The notes under the pieces were generated by a model. That model searched no databases. It had not been told where the DNA came from and saw only the letters and a program-made list of their open reading frames with translations. The position numbers and the translations under genes are program-made. A DNA stretch of 43,811 bases from a virus: IMG/VR virus record IMGVR_UViG_3300020215_000880, positions 1 through 43,811 of that record; one strand, given 5' to 3'. The first letter of the stretch is position 1. Every line of letters starts with the position of its first letter. This document shows positions 15,186 through 23,755 of the stretch, piece by piece.

Positions 15186-16739
15186 TTACGCAGCCCTCCT
15201 CGTCAGACGGAATTTCCTGTCAATCTTCCGGTCCAAAGCCCGGATTGAGGTGAGAAGAATGTTAAGCGTGTTTCCAACATCCTGAGCCTTCCGGTCTGGC
15301 GTCACGAATTCTTTTGGGGCTTCTTCGGCAATGATGCCGATACGCTTCCCTTCGCCGTGTCGCGGATCTTTGTAGTCGAAAGTGTAGACGTTGCCCTTTC
15401 GAACGAGGTCGAAGACCTTGTTTTCTTCGCGTTTTGTCAACCTATGAATGTTCTTCTTGGCCTTTTTGGTAGACATCAAGCCCATTAAACCGAAACCAGC
15501 ACCAGCCCCAGCAAGCCAAGGGGCTTTCATAAGAAGGCCAGTTGTAGCGAGGGTACTCGCGAGATTTAGGAGCCCGCCTTGTCTTTGCGAACTTAAGGCA
15601 GAATTTTGAACGTCCGCCCCATACTGCATTTGCCTCTGATTCGCGTAAGGCGATTGCAAGGCACCGTAGGCAGCCGTCAAAGAGGGGTAAGCACCCATGA
15701 ACCTGGCCGGACCATGTTCCGCAGCCGAACTCAAGAAATTAAGCGAGGTCAAAGCCGGATTTGCTGTTGACGAACCACGCAGCTCTTGTACAAGGCCGAA
15801 CTGGCCTAAGTTTCTGCTGGTTGCCGCATCCAACTCCCCTCGCCTTGAAGCGTCTTCAATCAGGTTGTACCGCTTCTTAAATGTGTCCAAGGTTTGTACG
15901 GCCGGCGTACCGATGGCAACGGCCGTATCGGGGTCGTCCCCGATCACGTCATAGCCGCGGCGCCGCAAGTTCTCCGCTACGCCAACAAACTCGCGCTTCT
16001 TTGATTCGGCTATTGCGGGATCGATGGGCAACTTCCCTTCCAGGGCCATTTGTTGGCGGTTCATGAGTTGATCCAGAATTGACCCCGCCTTTTCCTCTAT
16101 CTCTCGATCCCGGGCAGCCAGCGACTCTTGATACTGAAGGTTCTGCTGAATCCGATCCCTCAAGCCCTTTACGGCCTCTTGGTCGAGCTGCAGTTCGGTA
16201 CGGCCCGGAGTCACTTCGCCCGGCAAGACGTTTTCCCTTACGAACCCTAATTCCATCTTTCTCCGATCATCTGAAGCCCCGCTCAATGTATCGCTGAACG
16301 CTCGGACAATACGATCCTCCGGGCTCAGTCGTCGGATCGCGGGGGTCAGCTGTCGGGTTGATTGGATAACTTTATCGATGTACTGATCAGGGAGCTGCCC
16401 TCGTAAGCTTTGGATCGCATCGATTTCCGAGATCGGACGTCGTGCCCTTTGCGCTGCCAGGTAAGTCTCTCGTGCCTTTTGTCCCAAGGATCGAGCCGCA
16501 TTGAATTTATCGATATCCGCAACGGTTTCCCGGCGCTCAGTACCGCGCGACTCCGGGATATCGATGCTTTTGTAGAGGCCGCTAATCCCTTTGAGAATGT
16601 TCTGCGTTTCTGTGGCTTTCAGTGATTCGTCCGTCAAGAGCTTCGAAAACTGCTCAAGGCTGAGTTTCTGTTGATTGAGCAGATCCAGTTCTTGCGGCGA
16701 TAATCCGGGCGGGGTCGGGACCTTGGGGCTCTTAGACAT
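15186..16739 (-). CDS. Virion protein with C-terminal peptidase S74 chaperone domain
   Basis: 517 aa from MSKSPKVPTPPG (AAGGAG upstream); an upstream in-frame start at 16850 is less likely. The body is helical; about 394-422 is Gly/Ala-rich hydrophobic. Residues 423-517 match the S74 intramolecular chaperone: STKKAKKNIHRL (Ser-Lys dyad and KxNI), YTFDYKDP, GIIAEEAPKEFVTPD and a closing helix. S74 domains normally trimerise beta-helical spikes and then cleave themselves. Here the domain is on a largely helical protein beside ejection proteins, which is unusual. Confidence 0.75.
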   Translation of the reverse strand: MSKSPKVPTPPGLSPQELDLLNQQKLSLEQFSKLLTDESLKATETQNILKGISGLYKSIDIPESRGTERRETVADIDKFNAARSLGQKARETYLAAQRARRPISEIDAIQSLRGQLPDQYIDKVIQSTRQLTPAIRRLSPEDRIVRAFSDTLSGASDDRRKMELGFVRENVLPGEVTPGRTELQLDQEAVKGLRDRIQQNLQYQESLAARDREIEEKAGSILDQLMNRQQMALEGKLPIDPAIAESKKREFVGVAENLRRRGYDVIGDDPDTAVAIGTPAVQTLDTFKKRYNLIEDASRRGELDAATSRNLGQFGLVQELRGSSTANPALTSLNFLSSAAEHGPARFMGAYPSLTAAYGALQSPYANQRQMQYGADVQNSALSSQRQGGLLNLASTLATTGLLMKAPWLAGAGAGFGLMGLMSTKKAKKNIHRLTKREENKVFDLVRKGNVYTFDYKDPRHGEGKRIGIIAEEAPKEFVTPDRKAQDVGNTLNILLTSIRALDRKIDRKFRLTRRAA

Positions 16740-17019
16740 GGGAAAACTCCTTCTTAAAGAATAGATGCTCGTCGTCTCGTCCGTACTGCTGCGCACCAAG
16801 GCGATTGAAAATTCCATGCATGGTTTTGTGCTCCGGTTCGCTGCACACAAGCCAACCCAAAAGCCGATGTTGCCGTATGTGGTCCTCGACTTGTTTGAGG
16901 TCTTTATAAAGACGCATCTTAAACCGAGACGATTGCTCGCCCACCCATCGGATGAACACCCAGCCGCTGTGGACCACGCGAGCCTCCATTACGCCATCGC
17001 TAAGAATCGTCTTTTCCAT
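16732..17019 (-). CDS. Hypothetical protein (95 aa), possibly GNAT-like remnant
   Basis: A 95-aa protein (MEKTILSDGVMEAR...) in the tail cluster. The end LVCSEPEHKTMHGIFNRLGAQQYGR weakly resembles the last strands of an acetyltransferase fold, but the length is too short for a complete GNAT domain. It overlaps the S74 gene start by 8 bp. Function unknown. Confidence 0.6.
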   Translation of the reverse strand: MEKTILSDGVMEARVVHSGWVFIRWVGEQSSRFKMRLYKDLKQVEDHIRQHRLLGWLVCSEPEHKTMHGIFNRLGAQQYGRDDEHLFFKKEFSHV

Positions 17020-17021
17020 AC

Positions 17022-17354
17022 CTACTCTTTCTTTTCCGCTTGCTGCGACTCTTCAAGCTTCAACTTGATTTGTCCGATATAGGCCGAGTTCCAACCCAGA
17101 ACGTTCTCTTTGGCGCGATTCCAGAGCAAACGGAAATCGGCATCTTCAAGCTGAACCGAATCGCCCGTCGCGCTTCGGATCTTGATAGCAACTTGGAATG
17201 ACCAAACGCCTTCATCGGCATCTTTTGGCGTTGGATTGCAGGCCAATCGCAAAAGCATCTGCTTATAAGTCGGGATGGTCCCCTTGTTTTTCTCGTCGAG
17301 CAAGTCCTCGTCAACGAAATAGAGCTTTTTGTTCAATTCAGTAATGATCTTCAT
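17022..17354 (-). CDS. Hypothetical protein (110 aa) of the tail cluster
   Basis: A 110-aa soluble protein with AGGAG before its ATG. Mixed alpha/beta sequence ending in an acidic-basic tail (EESQQAEKKE). Placed between a fibre-like protein and the GNAT-like remnant, it may be a tail-assembly factor, but nothing in the sequence proves this. Confidence 0.6.
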   Translation of the reverse strand: MKIITELNKKLYFVDEDLLDEKNKGTIPTYKQMLLRLACNPTPKDADEGVWSFQVAIKIRSATGDSVQLEDADFRLLWNRAKENVLGWNSAYIGQIKLKLEESQQAEKKE

Positions 17355-17365
17355 ACGTCTCCTAA

Positions 17366-18151
17366 TTAATTTGGAATCCGAAGAAGTTTAAAACCAGCCC
17401 CGCCGGAATCGGCCGCGCCAACCGTAACTCGTTCCAACGCAGCGTTGTCAACGTCGTAAATCATGAAGCGGGTTTGAGTCGCGACCCCCGAACTATCAAA
17501 ACGGGCAACCTCAACTCCGTTGGACGCGATGCTGAACTGGTTGGCCCCCGACCTAAAGGCTCCAAGCGTAGCTCCGTTTTCGAACGACATCGATGGAGCG
17601 CCAGCCGTCCCGTCAGGGAAATAAACAACACCCGTGTGACTGAAGTAAAAATTACCGGCCGCGTCGTTATCCAACACAATATCGGCGCCAGATCCGGTTT
17701 CAAATTCCCAGGTGACAATTCCCACCTTTGTCATCTTGATAAAGGCCGCAGAAACGCTGTTCGCTTGTTGAATATGGAGCTTTGTACCAGATGGCGAAAC
17801 CCCGATTCCGACGGAATCAGAGAAGGTCTTATTCCCCGTAAAAGTGATCGCGCCGTTAACAATCGTTGTAATATCCGAATCGGGATCGATGTACCACTGG
17901 GCCTCGCCCGTTATTTGCTTGATCAAATAGCGGAGGCGAGCCAGTTCCCCTTGCCCGTCTGTTGCCAGTGATTCGGTCCCGCCCGGATAGGGATCGGCCG
18001 TTGTCTGCATCTGCGACACGGTGGCTGAGTAGTCACCGATGCCCGCAAAGTCGCAGTTGTTGATATGGTTATCGTGTTCGGCGTTCCGCTCGGAGGCGGT
18101 AATTGTGTCGCCCGTATTTACGGTTGTGACCTTTGAATAATTTCCCGGCAC
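17366..18151 (-). CDS. Tail fibre-like structural protein
   Basis: 261 aa with GTG start and GAGGT upstream. The N-terminal region (VNTGDTITASERNAEHDNHINN) is a motif common at the start of phage fibre proteins, followed by Gly/Ser/Thr-rich beta repeats (NKTFSDSVGIGVSPSGTKLHIQ...FRSGANQFSIASNGVEVARFDSSGVA) typical of fibre shafts. It has no signal peptide, unlike the two other fibre/spike genes. Confidence 0.72.
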   Translation of the reverse strand: MPGNYSKVTTVNTGDTITASERNAEHDNHINNCDFAGIGDYSATVSQMQTTADPYPGGTESLATDGQGELARLRYLIKQITGEAQWYIDPDSDITTIVNGAITFTGNKTFSDSVGIGVSPSGTKLHIQQANSVSAAFIKMTKVGIVTWEFETGSGADIVLDNDAAGNFYFSHTGVVYFPDGTAGAPSMSFENGATLGAFRSGANQFSIASNGVEVARFDSSGVATQTRFMIYDVDNAALERVTVGAADSGGAGFKLLRIPN

Positions 18152-18159
18152 GGTTTACC

Positions 18160-18741
18160 TCACTTCTTCTTCTTGCATTTTTTCTTGGACGCTTTGGGCA
18201 CGTCCGCCGACACCACAGGCTCGACCGTCTTTTCGTGAAGGCATCCATTCTTTTTGAAAACCTCACACAGATCGTTGGTGCGCTGAACCGCATCTTTCAA
18301 CGACGTGTGCGAGTCAAACACCTTCAAAGCTTTCACGTTGGCCCACCTCTTTCCGTTCTCCTGAATGTCCTGTTCATGTTTCTTGGCCCATCGGTCTTCA
18401 TTGGCCATGCTGTTTTTGATTTGGGCAACGATCCTGTCACAGGTGTCCGGGCAGGTATCAAAATCGATCTTTTCGTTCTTCTCGCAATCAGCGCACATAT
18501 GAAGATTGATCACGGTCCCGTCGCTTAACGCCATCGGAACCCGTCTGTAATGGCCCAGTTTTACCAACGTCAACACCTTCTCGCGCCGAGGCGGATCCGA
18601 TTTGATATCGAGTTCGATGTAATGGCGCGTAACGACTTCGCAACCACAACACTGGCACCGGATGCACTTGGGTCCCAACGGAACGGGTCGCGCCTCGCTT
18701 AATTCATCAAACTCGACGTATTCGTGTTCGAAATGGCTCAT
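18160..18741 (-). CDS. Cys-rich zinc-ribbon protein with polylysine tail
   Basis: A 193-aa protein with C-x2-C-x-C-x-C near the N-terminus (CIRCQCCGC), a second pair (CADC) and more Cys at CPDTC, suggesting zinc binding. It ends in a run of Lys (KASKKKCKKKK). The ATG overlaps the nozzle stop (ATGA). No function assigned. Confidence 0.62.
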   Translation of the reverse strand: MSHFEHEYVEFDELSEARPVPLGPKCIRCQCCGCEVVTRHYIELDIKSDPPRREKVLTLVKLGHYRRVPMALSDGTVINLHMCADCEKNEKIDFDTCPDTCDRIVAQIKNSMANEDRWAKKHEQDIQENGKRWANVKALKVFDSHTSLKDAVQRTNDLCEVFKKNGCLHEKTVEPVVSADVPKASKKKCKKKK

Positions 18742-20288
18742 GCCGATTTCGCCTTCGCGCCCATCACGCGGAAATCCGTTAAATCTTGCGAGAGAAAGAA
18801 GTCTTGGCCCGCCACGTTGTTGTAGAACTCTTTCTGAATGCGCTCGCCATAAGCATTAATGTCATAGGTTGGCGCAATGATCTCATCGCCCCCATAGACG
18901 GCGGTGCCATACAGGCCCGTGCCGTAAACCGATCCGGTACCAGCCAGCGAAACCGTCGTCGAGACTTTCTGTTCCCCATCGATATAGACAAGGACATTCA
19001 AGTTGTAGCTGCCCTGCGGCACTTGAATGATCTTGCCCCGCTTGTAGTGTTTTCGAACGCGGGGATTGTCAAAAGATGTGTTGGCGGTTCGAGCCCGAGA
19101 AGCGTAACCGTTTCCAGCGTCACTCTTATTGGTTTGGTTGAGCTTCCAAACGAATCCGTCGTAGTCACCCGTGTAAAGTTCGGGATTTCCTGTTCCCGTT
19201 TCGATCAAGGCCGAGCAAGACGCTCCAAACCCCGATGCAAAAGACGTGTTTTGGTCAATCGACCAGGCGGCCTCCAAAGGACGGTCCAAATGGAATTTAA
19301 GCGCGGTATCGACTTCGGTCTGGCCAGCTCGCACCACGAAGAAGTACACGATGCGCCGAACCGGATCGAACGAACAATGGAAATCGTCAATGAAGGACAA
19401 CCGCACGTTTTCTCGAATCCAGCGGTCCATGTACGACGCCTTTGTCAGATCCGCCATTTGATAATCGCCGTACTTCTGCGCCGTTGTCACCGAATAGATG
19501 ACACCGTTATCCATCATGCAGAGCAAATCGTTGTAGACGTTGGCGATCAGGCGCCAATGGGAGACCCCGCCCGCCCATTGCGCCGGGAACACGCTCCACG
19601 ACGATGGGGTTGGATCCGTGTCATCCAAGATGTGACTCTTTTGCTTCCCCATAAAAATCAAGCGACCGCCATAGGTCGCCATGCCAGTTAGGCCATAGCC
19701 ATCTCCAAACCGCACGGGGATCTGTATGGTGGAAGCGCTGAAATCGCCCCCATCGTCTGCGGCACTGGCATAGGCGTCTTCGCGCGAGCTTCCAAAGACG
19801 CCCGCCCACAACCGCCGTTTAAAAGGGAGTAATTGGTTCGGTCGATTTCCCGCCGACCATGCGGCCGGGGCTGCCACATCGCTGGTCGAGACGGTCGCAC
19901 CGTCCCATTCCTGTGGCAAATTGGAACCTTCGGCGATGTAGACCTGGTTATTTAAAACGGCGAACGAATATTTGTTGGAGGCGGAAAGACCGGTTTTGAT
20001 GGTGTCTGTGTAGTTCTTGTAGATTTTTCCATCGGAGGCCCCGAACATTTTGTAGGACGTCCCATTGTTCAACCTGAATTGATGAAGTCCAAGAATTCTT
20101 GGCGCACCTGTAACGACGGTGGAATTATCTTTGGACGTCCCTCGCCGCTTGGATACACCACCTTCAAAAAGATCGACGTTCCGGCTCGGCTCCGTCAAAG
20201 AGGTGATCGGAATCAAATCGATGTTGGGATTAAAGTTGAAGCCAGCCGCGTGAAGCGGGATCGCGTAGGCTTGACCCATGTAGCCCAT
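18738..20288 (-). CDS. Tail nozzle/stabilisation protein (beta-propeller type)
   Basis: 516 aa with repeated propeller-like strands (LGLHQFRLNNGTSYKMF...IYKNYTDT, NKYSFAVLNNQVYIAEG, YGGRLIFMGKQKSHIL, VYNDLLCMMDNGVIYSVT). This resembles P22 gp10/T7 gp12-type nozzle proteins, which form the distal tail tube of podoviruses. It directly follows the adaptor gene in transcription order, as in those phages. Confidence 0.7.
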   Translation of the reverse strand: MGYMGQAYAIPLHAAGFNFNPNIDLIPITSLTEPSRNVDLFEGGVSKRRGTSKDNSTVVTGAPRILGLHQFRLNNGTSYKMFGASDGKIYKNYTDTIKTGLSASNKYSFAVLNNQVYIAEGSNLPQEWDGATVSTSDVAAPAAWSAGNRPNQLLPFKRRLWAGVFGSSREDAYASAADDGGDFSASTIQIPVRFGDGYGLTGMATYGGRLIFMGKQKSHILDDTDPTPSSWSVFPAQWAGGVSHWRLIANVYNDLLCMMDNGVIYSVTTAQKYGDYQMADLTKASYMDRWIRENVRLSFIDDFHCSFDPVRRIVYFFVVRAGQTEVDTALKFHLDRPLEAAWSIDQNTSFASGFGASCSALIETGTGNPELYTGDYDGFVWKLNQTNKSDAGNGYASRARTANTSFDNPRVRKHYKRGKIIQVPQGSYNLNVLVYIDGEQKVSTTVSLAGTGSVYGTGLYGTAVYGGDEIIAPTYDINAYGERIQKEFYNNVAGQDFFLSQDLTDFRVMGAKAKSA

Positions 20289-21172
20289 TAGAGCCTCAGC
20301 CTCGTTAGCTCGCCACCGTAAGGAATGTGGCGGACGAGCAGAGTTTGAATCCCATCGTCAAAAAGTTTCTTCGTCGGGATGTATTTATCGTTGTCTTCCA
20401 GCTCCATGATCTTGTAAGCCAGGCCGTTGGTCAGGACAAAGCGCCAATCGCGCAAAATGCGAGTAATCCGTGTGGCGTTTCCTTCCGTAAGATCCACCTG
20501 GTGAACGTGCATGAAATACTTGAGATAAATGCCGTAGGTGGATAAATCAAACGGTCTGTCGAAAACGATTTGCCGGTTAAATTTGGCATACGCCGACGGA
20601 ATTCCGAGACTCGGGGCCACATTGTCCTCGTCAAATTCCCGGATATTTTCCTCTTCCAAGAAGCGCGGTTTGTTGGCAATCAGATACGTGGAACTGGCTG
20701 ATGGACTTGTGCTCGACCACGATGAAACCGTCGCAACTTTCGTGCTGGTGTTGTAGGCGGTGCACACACCATAACTGTCCACGCCAGTGCCACCCGTAAT
20801 GACAATGGTTTTCCCAACCACATCCGTTTCCGTGGCATCTTCATTGGATGCAAAGGTAATACTGGTGGAACTTCCCGTCTGGGCGGTTCCTCGATGCGTT
20901 CCGTCCATGATAATCACGGAAATTTCCTCGTCGAAATCTTCAGGGAGCGTAATTGCTCTTAAGCCCTTGGTTGAAATGTCCATGGCTTCCGCTTCCAACG
21001 ACTTGAGGCGTGTGTTTCCGTCTCGGAACGACGCCATCCAGATTTCGTTCAGAACTTCTTGGAGAAGTCGGTCTGCGCGTGTCGTTTCTGTTGACGACGC
21101 AGAATCGACACCGGCCTTTTTGTAGGCATCGGTCTTTATTTGTGTGATTGTCGGATTGTCGGGAACGGCCAT
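20288..21172 (-). CDS. Head-to-tail adaptor / tail tubular protein A-like
   Basis: 294 aa. The first helix-rich region (ITQIKTDAYKKAGVD...RADRLLQEVLNEIWMASFRDG) and the C-terminal helical part (TRITRILRDWRFVLTNGLAYKIMEL) flank a Ser/Thr-rich beta insertion (about 90-160). Order between capsid and nozzle fits the tail-tube A/adaptor proteins (P22 gp4, T7 gp11). TAATG overlaps link it to both neighbours. Confidence 0.68.
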   Translation of the reverse strand: MAVPDNPTITQIKTDAYKKAGVDSASSTETTRADRLLQEVLNEIWMASFRDGNTRLKSLEAEAMDISTKGLRAITLPEDFDEEISVIIMDGTHRGTAQTGSSTSITFASNEDATETDVVGKTIVITGGTGVDSYGVCTAYNTSTKVATVSSWSSTSPSASSTYLIANKPRFLEEENIREFDEDNVAPSLGIPSAYAKFNRQIVFDRPFDLSTYGIYLKYFMHVHQVDLTEGNATRITRILRDWRFVLTNGLAYKIMELEDNDKYIPTKKLFDDGIQTLLVRHIPYGGELTRLRL

Positions 21173-21381
21173 TACCTCACCCTCTGAACACGACCTTCGG
21201 TTCTATGTGGAACACGATCTTCATTGGGATGCCGTCCGTCGTCGCAATCCCGGCAAACGATCAGACCCGCATGAGCTTCGTCGTGTTTGGCTCGGCGCAC
21301 CGAACTAAACCGGCACGCAAAACCACACACATCGCACTCTACCCATCGATCACCGGGAATGTATCGAGGAATCCGGTTCAT
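21172..21381 (-). CDS. Zinc-ribbon protein (69 aa)
   Basis: A small protein beginning MNRIPRYIPGDRWVECDVCG. Cys pairs CDVC and CRDC plus His form a zinc ribbon. Proteins with this opening and size recur in structural clusters of diverse phages. TAATG and ATGA couple it to both neighbours. Confidence 0.7.
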   Translation of the reverse strand: MNRIPRYIPGDRWVECDVCGFACRFSSVRRAKHDEAHAGLIVCRDCDDGRHPNEDRVPHRTEGRVQRVR

Positions 21382-21974
21382 CGCTTTGTGTAATAAAGTG
21401 CCTCAACGGTAATATCGGAAGCGGATGCGCCCGTCTCGTATTCGACACGAAGAACGATATCGCCCGCAGACGGGAAAACGCCACCTCCGGTATCCGCCGT
21501 CGTCGGCAAGCCGACATCGGTTTGATAGACGGTGCTGTCCGTTGTCCGGTCAGAAGAAAGTAAGTAAGGCGTTCCGCCAGAGGAATTCACGTAAGCCCGA
21601 ATCACGGCTGGGGCGAAATTGACGTTCTCGACCAAATGCGTACCAACGGTATCGGCCTCGAATACCTTGGAGAAGAACCACTCCACATCTCCGTTCGTTG
21701 CGCCGACTTCGGTCACAACGCCGATCTTAATGGTGGCCGTTGAGGCAGCGACTTTATCCACGTTGATTCGAATGTTGGTCAGGCAGGCGTATCCCGTTTT
21801 CTCGTGCGGAAAATTGGTCGTGTCCGACAAATCAATCAGGATCGTTGACGTGCTGGCGGTAATGCCATCCAGAAAGTATTTAACGTAACTCGACTCTTCA
21901 CGCGAAACTTGAAAATCAATAGCGTGCGCCGAAGCACTGGCGAGCATCAACAACCCGAATAAAAGTTTCTTCAT
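21378..21974 (-). CDS. Sec-exported structural-cluster protein
   Basis: 198 aa with an obvious signal peptide (MKKLLFGLLMLASASAHA, cleavage about residue 18). The mature part is beta-rich with Thr/Ser (STSTILIDLSDTTNFPHEKTG, STATIKIGVV) and ends in a beta strand. It lies between capsid and tail adaptor, where decoration or head-completion proteins occur. It is expressed through a terminator hairpin placed just before its ribosome site (GAGGAGA). An exported protein here is unexpected. Confidence 0.7.
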   Translation of the reverse strand: MKKLLFGLLMLASASAHAIDFQVSREESSYVKYFLDGITASTSTILIDLSDTTNFPHEKTGYACLTNIRINVDKVAASTATIKIGVVTEVGATNGDVEWFFSKVFEADTVGTHLVENVNFAPAVIRAYVNSSGGTPYLLSSDRTTDSTVYQTDVGLPTTADTGGGVFPSAGDIVLRVEYETGASASDITVEALYYTKR

Positions 21975-21988
21975 GTGTTCTCCTCAAG

Positions 21989-22026
21989 AAAAAGCCTGGT
22001 GAGATGAGTGTTCACCCCACCAGGCT
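21989..22026 (-). terminator. Intrinsic terminator after the capsid gene
   Basis: AGCCTGGTG (21993-22001) and CACCAGGCT (22018-22026) form a perfect 9-bp stem, followed on the minus strand by TTTTTC and, four bases later, the GAGGAG ribosome site of the 21974 gene. It probably lowers downstream expression relative to the capsid. The remaining gap 22027-22125 shows no gene. Confidence 0.75.
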
Positions 22027-22125
22027 CATTCGTCTTTACCCCATCTTGAAATCTGCCCTTGCCATCGCGTTCCGGGGTGAGAAACGCAAAGCTCAAAGGA
22101 CTTAGTTAACTCTGATGCCTCTCCG

Positions 22126-23016
22126 TTACGCGCCCTGGCTGCCGAAGAACCCTCTCCAATCGGAGAAGCCGCGGCTCCATCGCGCCGTTCCTTTGAACTT
22201 CGCGTCTTCGGTATCGAAGTCGCCATCCTGCTCAAAGTCCGGCATCCGGCGGTTGAACCAGTTGAGCTGGTGTCCGTCGCATTGAATGAACCAGGCGTCC
22301 GTGTCGGTCAGATAGTGGTTCACCATCACTTCCACAATACCTCTCACCGCATTGATGTCGTTCTGAGCGGAACCGGGGAGCAGTTCTGACTTGAGGACAC
22401 GAACCGCGTTGAACTGGTCGCTCGGATGAACGATTACTTTCCGGGCCAAGAGGTTGATTGGAAGGCTCCGATCATCAACCGTGGCCGCAATGTCGATCAA
22501 CGCTTGCTCAAGGCTGGTATCTGAGAAGTCCGCAGCCGTTGTCAGTTCGTTCTGCTCGGTGCCGCCACCGGTGAGCGGATGATCCGTCGCACAAAGCTCT
22601 TTGCCGTCTCCGCCGGTGTAGCTGCTGTTGAAGGCTCGGTTTAAGACGTTTGCCGCATCCTGTTCTTGCGAGATGCGCATCGAACGACCCAAGGCCGCTG
22701 GCATCTTCCGCATGATGTTGTACAGGTCGTCTTCCCACATTTCGCGCGTCACGCGGAAACCCAGACCAAAGGTTCGGTGTGTGTACCGAACGTTGAAACC
22801 CTGGATCGGGTCGTCGTAGGTGATCCCAGACCCTTCGTCTTTCTCAGGAACCACACCGAATCCCGACACGCCGGAATCGTCCTCGTACTGACGGGTGGAT
22901 TCCAAAATGTTGAAAATCCGGGTGTACTCAAGCGGATACTGATTGAAGTTGTTGAAGAAGATTTCTCGAAAGCCAGGGGCTAGTAAGTCCCCGAAGCTGG
23001 ATCGAATGGCTGTCAT
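22126..23016 (-). CDS. Major capsid protein
   Basis: 296 aa, strong AGGAGG before the ATG. Sequence features such as MWEDDLYNIMRKMPAALGRSM, the DHPLTGGGTEQN segment and a C-terminal WFNRRMPDFEQDGD region resemble the Mu gpT/HK97-fold capsid type. It lies downstream of scaffold and decoration genes and is followed by a terminator, typical of the most abundant virion protein. No protease gene is obvious, so maturation may be cleavage-free. Confidence 0.85.
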   Translation of the reverse strand: MTAIRSSFGDLLAPGFREIFFNNFNQYPLEYTRIFNILESTRQYEDDSGVSGFGVVPEKDEGSGITYDDPIQGFNVRYTHRTFGLGFRVTREMWEDDLYNIMRKMPAALGRSMRISQEQDAANVLNRAFNSSYTGGDGKELCATDHPLTGGGTEQNELTTAADFSDTSLEQALIDIAATVDDRSLPINLLARKVIVHPSDQFNAVRVLKSELLPGSAQNDINAVRGIVEVMVNHYLTDTDAWFIQCDGHQLNWFNRRMPDFEQDGDFDTEDAKFKGTARWSRGFSDWRGFFGSQGA

Positions 23017-23165
23017 ATGTGTCCTCCTAGGTATTTTTGGTTTCTGAATGCGCCTGTGATGGCGAAGGCGCCCCTAGAAGGAGCGAAGAGGGCTGATAAG
23101 CCCTGGGTCGAAGACCCAAAGTCGAACTGCTTTTGTGAAAGCGGGGCAAGGCCCCGAAAAAACGT
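23017..23165 (-). other. Array of five small hairpins in the capsid leader
   Basis: In the 149-bp gap five perfect stems follow each other: CGGGGC/GCCCCG (23142-23156), GCTTT/AAAGC (23129-23142), GGGTC/GACCC (23105-23117), AGGGCT/AGCCCT (23089-23104) and GCGCCT/AGGCGC (23050-23071). The capsid ribosome site follows. No promoter or ORF is clear. Likely a structured mRNA leader. Confidence 0.55.
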
Positions 23166-23747
23166 TTAGTGCGATCCGAGAAGAATAAGGACCGTGTTAT
23201 TGGAGTCTGCGGTCAGGGCTTTGCCCAGGCCCGCTCCGTCGGTCGGCGTGTTGTCAGTCGCCACGCGTCCCGCGATAGCCGTGGACACCAAAATGTCCCC
23301 AACCGCCACCGTGTGCGTCGTTTTGACAACAGCCAAGCCGGCCACTTTGATCCGACCCACAGAACCGTTAGTAATCGATTCGTCCACGACGCCAATGACT
23401 TTGGTGTCATTGGCGGTCGTGGTCGTCGCAAAACTGCCGTTTGCACCGACCGAGGAAATCACGACGTCCCCTTGCGTCAACGTGCTACCGGATTGATTCT
23501 TGAGTTTGACCACCAATCCGCCGTGACCACCGTCTGAGGTTGTCGGGGTGGCATCCGAGTTTGAAAGAACCAGATCACCGTTATAGAGCACAAGGTCGGG
23601 TGAGTCGGTGTTCGTTAAACGGAGAACGTCCGTAGTCCGAAGAGCGGACGCTTTGCCTTTCAACGACCATATATCCGTCGACGCAGCCCAAGCGAGACCA
23701 ACAACCAACACTAAACCAAGCGGCAAAAATTTCTTAAATCGTTTCAT
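23166..23747 (-). CDS. Sec-signal decoration-like protein
   Basis: 193 aa with a signal peptide (MKRFKKFLPLGLVLVVGLAWA, cleavage about residue 21). The mature part has Gly/Thr/Val beta repeats (GDVVISSVGANGSF...TKVIGVVDESITNGSVGRIKVAGLAVVKT...VAVGDILVST), matching capsid decoration proteins of the DUF2190 kind in spacing and position. A Sec signal on a decoration protein is unusual. Confidence 0.7.
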   Translation of the reverse strand: MKRFKKFLPLGLVLVVGLAWAASTDIWSLKGKASALRTTDVLRLTNTDSPDLVLYNGDLVLSNSDATPTTSDGGHGGLVVKLKNQSGSTLTQGDVVISSVGANGSFATTTTANDTKVIGVVDESITNGSVGRIKVAGLAVVKTTHTVAVGDILVSTAIAGRVATDNTPTDGAGLGKALTADSNNTVLILLGSH

Positions 23748-23755
23748 TCGTCCTC

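Noticed and set aside
18786-19691. 301-aa plus-strand ORF
   Set aside because: Antisense shadow of the tail nozzle gene, no ribosome site and no recognisable domain.
23017-23165. CRISPR-like repeat array
   Set aside because: The hairpins differ in sequence and spacing; no direct repeats or spacers of constant length, so it is not a CRISPR array.
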